Source: Pseudomonas cavernicola
GTDB taxonomy: Bacteria > Pseudomonadota > Gammaproteobacteria > Pseudomonadales > Pseudomonadaceae
Direction of reading: 5' to 3'
DNA length: 64,000 nucleotides
Assembly (NCBI RefSeq): GCF_003596405.1
Contig: NZ_QYUR01000002.1
Coordinates: 1,938,501-2,002,500 of the forward strand
Shown: piece after piece, positions 60,366 to 64,000 of the stretch
Layout: every line of letters starts with the position of its first letter
Numbering within the stretch: the stretch's first letter is position 1
Program-made: the position numbers and the translations under genes
Notes under the pieces: model-generated
The model's input: only the letters and a program-made list of their open reading frames with translations
Told to the model about the DNA's origin: nothing
Database searches by the model: none

Positions 60366-62516
60366 TCATGCGGCACCCCCTTGTTGCAGGCGGTGCAGCC
60401 GCGAGTAGTGCCCGGCTTGGTGGGCGAGCAGTTCGGCATGGGTGCCTTGCTCGACGATCTGCCCGCGGTCCATCACCACGATGCGGTTGGCATCGCGCAC
60501 AGCGGACAGGCGGTGGGCAATGATGATCACGGTGCGGCCTTGGCAGATGGTCTGCATGTTGTGCTGGATGATCCGTTCGGACTCGTAGTCCAGCGCACTG
60601 GTGGCTTCGTCGAAGATCAGGATGCGCGGGTTGCCGATCAGCGCGCGGGCGATGGCCACCCGCTGGCGTTGCCCGCCCGACAACGAGGCGCCGTGCTCAC
60701 CAACCAGGGTGTCGTAGCCTTCTGGCAATTCGAGGATGAACTCATGGGCGCCGGCCATCTTGGCCGCCTGGATCACCGCCTCGATCGGCGCGCCCGGATC
60801 GGTCAGTGCGATGTTTTCCCGGATGCTGCGGTGGAACAGCATGTTGTCCTGCAGCACCACGCCGATCTGCCGGCGCAACGAAGACACATCGGCCAGGGCC
60901 AGGTCCATGCCGTCCACCAGCACCCGGCCCCGCTCGGGGGTATAGAGGCGTTGCAGCAGGCGGGTCAGGGTGCTTTTGCCGGAGCCGGAACGACCAACAA
61001 TGCCAATCACTTCACCGGCCTGAATGGTCAGGCTGATCGCGCGTAGCACCTCGGAGCCATCCGGGCCGTAGCGAAACTGCACCTGATCGAACTCGATCTG
61101 GCCCTTGAGCGGCGGCAAGGCGCTGCGAGTGGCTTGCGACAGCTCGGTACGGGTGTTGAGGATGTCGCCCAGGCGCTGCACCGATACGCCGGTTTGCTGG
61201 AAGTTGCTCCACAGCTGGGCCAACCGCATGATCGGCTGCGACACCCGGCCGGCGAGCATGTTGAAGGCGATCAACTGGCCGACCGACAGTTGCCCGTCCA
61301 TCACCAGCCGCGCCCCCAGCCAGAGGGTGGCCACCGTGACCAGCTTGCCGACCAGCGAGACCGCTTCGTTGGTGATGGAAGACAGGTTCTGCGTCTTGAA
61401 ACCGGCGGCGACGTAGCCGGCCAGTTGGTTGTCCCACTTGCGGGTGATCTGCGGTTCCACCGCCATGGCCTTGAGGGTGTCGATGCCGTTGACCGTTTCG
61501 ACCAGGAAGGCCTGGTTCTCCGCGCCACGGCTGAAGCTTTCATTCAGGCGCGCACGCAGCGCCGGGGTGACCAGCAGCGAGATGAGGAAATATAGCGGTA
61601 GGGATAAAACCACCACCAGCGTCAGCCAGCCGCTGTAGACGAACATCACGACAATGAACACCACCGAGAACAGCACATCCAACAACAGGGTGATGGCGTT
61701 GCCGGTGAGGAAGCTGCGGATGTGTTCCAGCTCGCGCACCCGCGCCACCGAGTCACCGACCCGGCGTGCCTGGAAGTAGGCCAGCGGCAAGGTCACCAGA
61801 TGGCGGAACAAGCGTGAGCCCAGTTCCACATCGATGCGGCTGGCGGTGTGGGCAAACACATAGGTGCGCAGGCCACTGAGGGCACTTTCAAACAGCATGA
61901 TGCCGAGCAGGCCGACGGCGATCACGTCCAGGGTGGTGAGGCCGCGATGGACCAGCACCTTGTCCATCACCACCTGGAAGAACAGTGGCGTCAGCAGCGC
62001 AAAGATCTGCAGCACGAAGGACACCAGCAACACTTCGCCAAGTAGCTTGCGGTATTTGACGATGGCCGGGATGAACCAGGTGAAGTCGAATCGGCTCAGT
62101 TCACCAGCGAGGCTGGCTTCGGAGCGGATCAGGATCAGCTCACCGGCCCAGCGCGCTTGCAGCTCGTCGAAGCTTAATATCTCTGGTCGCTGGGCCAGTG
62201 GGTCGTGGATCAGGGCTTTGCCATCATCCAGGCGGGCGATGATGAAGAAGCTCCCGTCTGGGCTGGCCGCGATGGCTGGCAATGGGGTGTCGATCAGGCG
62301 CTCAACCTTGCTGCGCACGAACTTGGCTTTTAACCCGAGCTGCTTCGACGCGAGCAGCAACTCGGCTTTGGCAAACTGCCGACCGTCTGCGACATATTCG
62401 TGCGCGAGCTGCTCAGGCGAGGCGGCCACATTGTGAAAGCGCGCAAGCATGACCAAACAGGCAAGGCCGGTGTCGACCTCAGCTTGAACAGCCGGTCCTT
62501 GGTGTTCGTCTGACAT
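60366..62516 (-). CDS. Type I secretion ABC transporter (HlyB-like, C39-like domain)
   Basis: 716 residues from ATG 62516 (AAGGA six bases upstream). Residues 1-130 form a C39-like domain in which the catalytic Cys position is Thr (DTGLACLVMLARFHN), so it is a degenerate peptidase that docks substrate, as in HlyB. Six transmembrane helices follow (150-430). The ATPase has Walker A GRSGSGKST (about 508), signature LSGGQRQRVAIARAL (about 609), Walker B ILIFDEAT (about 629) and the His-loop IAHRLS. Exports the RTX protein in one step with HlyD and TolC. Confidence 0.94.
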   Translation of the reverse strand: MSDEHQGPAVQAEVDTGLACLVMLARFHNVAASPEQLAHEYVADGRQFAKAELLLASKQLGLKAKFVRSKVERLIDTPLPAIAASPDGSFFIIARLDDGKALIHDPLAQRPEILSFDELQARWAGELILIRSEASLAGELSRFDFTWFIPAIVKYRKLLGEVLLVSFVLQIFALLTPLFFQVVMDKVLVHRGLTTLDVIAVGLLGIMLFESALSGLRTYVFAHTASRIDVELGSRLFRHLVTLPLAYFQARRVGDSVARVRELEHIRSFLTGNAITLLLDVLFSVVFIVVMFVYSGWLTLVVVLSLPLYFLISLLVTPALRARLNESFSRGAENQAFLVETVNGIDTLKAMAVEPQITRKWDNQLAGYVAAGFKTQNLSSITNEAVSLVGKLVTVATLWLGARLVMDGQLSVGQLIAFNMLAGRVSQPIMRLAQLWSNFQQTGVSVQRLGDILNTRTELSQATRSALPPLKGQIEFDQVQFRYGPDGSEVLRAISLTIQAGEVIGIVGRSGSGKSTLTRLLQRLYTPERGRVLVDGMDLALADVSSLRRQIGVVLQDNMLFHRSIRENIALTDPGAPIEAVIQAAKMAGAHEFILELPEGYDTLVGEHGASLSGGQRQRVAIARALIGNPRILIFDEATSALDYESERIIQHNMQTICQGRTVIIIAHRLSAVRDANRIVVMDRGQIVEQGTHAELLAHQAGHYSRLHRLQQGGAA

Positions 62517-62769
62517 CTGCATTCCTTGGCAGAGACTCAACCCACGCTGGGAGGGCTCCCGCTTAAACCGCGCGGCAACGGATAACGCTCATTCAAGATC
62601 GCAAAACTAGGCGATGGGTAGGCAAATCATGCCTCGCCCATCGAGGCCACTCGATTCTGGACGCAAAGCTAGAGACTTTTTCGGGATGGCGGCAAAATCG
62701 GATGTTTCCTACAAAAGCTTGCCGCTAGCCTCGAATGATCGATGTATCACATAGCAAGCAAAGTAGGCG

Positions 62770-62861
62770 GTCAGATCGAATGCAATTGACTGGTCAAGTT
62801 GAATGCAAGCGGGTGGTCAGGTGCAGGACAAAAGAGTAGTCAAACCGACTAAATTGCGGAA
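62770..62861. repeat. Four imperfect 23-bp tandem repeats starting GTCA
   Basis: Units start at 62770, 62793, 62816 and 62839, each gtca followed by variants of gatcgaatgcaattgactg; the first two are the closest (shared gaatgcaa). Multiple 20-odd-base repeats are typical of transposase-binding ends of IS21-family elements and also of some operators. No transposase gene is left. Confidence 0.6.
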
Positions 62862-62872
62862 TCAATTATTAT

Positions 62873-63036
62873 TCAGGCTGAAAGTTCACTGAGAATGGCA
62901 GCGCTTTCCCGGAGTTCGCCGAGCATCGCCAAAGTAACCATCAAAGTGTTTTCTGCTTCTCCATGCCGCGTTTCATGCCGGTGACCTGCTGAATGGCTTC
63001 AGCGGTTCGTCCCATGGTTCGGGCTAGCCTCGACAC
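62873..63036 (-). pseudogene. folE remnant (C-terminal fragment of a GTP cyclohydrolase I)
   Basis: On the minus strand, TAEAIQQVTG, then RGMEKQK, then (after a one-base shift) MVTLAMLGELRESAAILSEL and a stop at 62875. These align in order to the FolE C terminus [39 protein letters not shown]. The segment with the zinc Cys ([16 protein letters not shown]) is deleted. It cannot encode an enzyme. It may be the relic of a FolE paralogue. Confidence 0.7.
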
Positions 63037-63084
63037 ATTCAGGTAAGCTGCCACCCTCAAATCGTCACCGAAGGGCACGCTGCA

Positions 63085-63456
63085 GTGTTTATCAAGGCAT
63101 TAAGAGTTGGCTTGGGCCAGCTGATCGTTTTCATCGACTTCATCACCCGTCCACGTAAGATGCGCCGCCCCGCCGAAGTACAGGCCCAGGTTAATAAGGC
63201 CGCCGCGGGTCTATCGCTCTATCAATTTCACGCTTGCCCCTTTTGTGTGCGTACCCGTCGCACCATTCATCGCCTGAACCTGCCAATCGCTATGCGCGAT
63301 GCGAAGAACAGCCCACGAGATCGGCAAACCCTGCTGGCCGAGGGCGGTGCGATCAAGGTGCCGTGCCTGCGCATCGAAGAAAACGGCCAGACCACGTGGA
63401 TGTACGAATCCAAAGTCATCATGCAATACCTGCAAGATCGCTTTGCAGCGTATTGA
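63085..63456 (+). CDS. Glutaredoxin/GST-N domain protein with N-terminal hydrophobic segment
   Basis: 123 residues starting at GTG 63085 (AAGGG upstream). A hydrophobic stretch (8-22), a basic linker, then a thioredoxin-fold domain with redox motif CPFC (Cys51, Cys54), cis-Pro in VPCLRI and ESKVIMQYL, the glutathione-binding region of GST N-terminal domains. Probably a membrane-associated glutathione-dependent oxidoreductase. Confidence 0.88.
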   Translation: MFIKALRVGLGQLIVFIDFITRPRKMRRPAEVQAQVNKAAAGLSLYQFHACPFCVRTRRTIHRLNLPIAMRDAKNSPRDRQTLLAEGGAIKVPCLRIEENGQTTWMYESKVIMQYLQDRFAAY

Positions 63457-63478
63457 AGCCCTCCCTGTGGAAACATCC

Positions 63479-63582
63479 GTAGGCTGGAGTAGAGCGAAGC
63501 GACAAAACGGCAGCAAAGCCGTTTTGCACAGTTTTAGTTGCCCGCAGGGCGAGGCGCATGGATGCACCTCATGAAACCCAGC
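63479..63582. repeat. Dispersed intergenic repeat, copy B (inverted relative to 17672-17762)
   Basis: gtaggctggagtagagcgaagcg, aaaacggc...gccgtttt and cccgcagggcgaggcgc reproduce copy A in opposite orientation. Confidence 0.65.
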
Positions 63583-63616
63583 GCTCTCAATCCAGGCGCG
63601 GTCTTGTCGGTTGGGC

Positions 63617-63710
63617 GTAGGTTGGGCTGAGCTCCGCGAAGCCCAACACCCGAATCTTTGGGACCGCTAGGCGCTCAGAGTTGGGCTTCGCAGGCTCAGC
63701 ACCAACCTAC
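63617..63710. repeat. Palindromic repeat (GTAGGTTGGGCT type)
   Basis: gtaggttgggct at the left and caccaacctac at the right are inverted ends, with internal cgaagcccaac/gttgggcttcg arms. Lies between the convergent glutaredoxin-like and GFA genes. Confidence 0.65.
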
Positions 63711-64000
63711 CGGCTGCGCCCATCGACCTTCGCTACCTTCAGCGTCTCCAACTCCACCCCATCCAAGCAACGCACATTCACCGCGGCCATTGCCACGCCC
63801 TTATTGCTGGCTTCGCCGAACGGCGCACAGCCACGAGTCGGACAGAAGTGATGCTGGATTTTCTTGGTGTTGAACAGATAAGTCGCCAGATTGCTCTCAG
63901 GTGTACTGAGGCGTAACTGTTCGCGCGGAACGAACCAGAGCAGATAGCCGCGCTTGCTGCACAGCGAGCAATTGCACTCCATTACCTGAGTCAGTTCACC
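63707..64000 (-). CDS. GFA/CENP-V family protein, cut by the right window edge
   Basis: The frame is open to base 64000; the visible part (97 codons) starts GELTQVMECNCSLCSKRG. Zinc-site cysteines CNCSLC and the later CPTRGCAPFG (Cys-x4-Cys here) fit the GFA fold, with VNVRCLDGVELETLKV at the C terminus. The N-terminal Cys pair should lie to the right of the window. Different subfamily from the one at 4103-4495. Confidence 0.88.
   Translation of the reverse strand, partial: GELTQVMECNCSLCSKRGYLLWFVPREQLRLSTPESNLATYLFNTKKIQHHFCPTRGCAPFGEASNKGVAMAAVNVRCLDGVELETLKVAKVDGRSR

Larger units (their letters stand above)
62517..63084. other. Intergenic region with mobile-element and pseudogene remnants
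   Basis: About 570 bases upstream of the T1SS operon. Contains four 23-base tandem repeats (62770-62861) and a folE pseudogene remnant (62873-63036). The promoter of the ABC gene is probably at 62520-62750, but I could not pick clear boxes. Confidence 0.55.

Overview
The window is a high-GC gammaproteobacterial chromosome segment, almost certainly Pseudomonas. The evidence is the chorismate synthase / methionine-salvage / alkA / spermidine synthase neighbourhood, Pseudomonas-type REP and palindromic intergenic repeats, strong AGGAG ribosome binding sites, and the gene families present. Gene order from the LTA-synthase-like gene (29.0 kb) to folE (48.9 kb) matches, as I recall it, the P. aeruginosa PA1689-PA1674 stretch. 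That match is from memory and was not searched.

Layout. 0-9.7 kb: UvrD-like helicase (open at the left edge), a repeat-rich gap, an orphan AmrS-type radical SAM enzyme, a GFA-family protein, a secreted lectin-like protein, tRNA-Ser(GGA), a crotonase, a PlsC acyltransferase and a CorA transporter. 9.7-17.7 kb: a glutamine amidotransferase, four tiny unknown genes, a beta-oxidation pair (FadB-like plus thiolase), and a rhodanese/cytochrome c pair. 17.8-21.8 kb: the four-gene Anbu cluster (ATP-grasp, alpha-E, transglutaminase-like protease, Anbu proteasome homologue). 22.2-28.2 kb: a second amidotransferase, an RraB-like protein, and a Baeyer-Villiger monooxygenase/hydrolase/SDR operon divergent from an AraC-type regulator. 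28.5-44.5 kb: mostly conserved housekeeping genes (LTA-synthase-like, speE, alkA, ogt, mtnCDB, MFS transporter, aroC, prmB, isochorismatase-like, Smr).

44.5-48.35 kb is an accessory insertion between smr and folE. It holds small orphan genes, each followed by its own terminator and a recurring boundary sequence, then a DUF1367-like phage protein and an N-terminally truncated tyrosine integrase; I read it as a decayed prophage or integrative element. 48.4-51.6 kb: folE, a divergent SDR/LysR pair and a bacteriohemerythrin.

51.9-62.5 kb is the most unusual region. It encodes a type I secretion system (ABC transporter plus HlyD-type adaptor), two unknown small genes, and an RTX protein of about 1,850 residues. 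That protein carries a papain/C39-like cysteine-peptidase domain (Cys-His-Asp visible) in the middle of its RTX repeats. One missing G in a homopolymer run splits the reading frame in two. The N-terminal head and the two small genes look clearly more AT-rich than their surroundings. Upstream lie tandem 23-bp repeats and a folE pseudogene remnant. The window ends in a glutaredoxin/GST-N-like protein and a second GFA-family gene cut by the right edge.

Dispersed palindromic repeats occupy most long gaps. One 189-bp MITE has inserted into the loop of a bidirectional terminator with a 9-bp target duplication.
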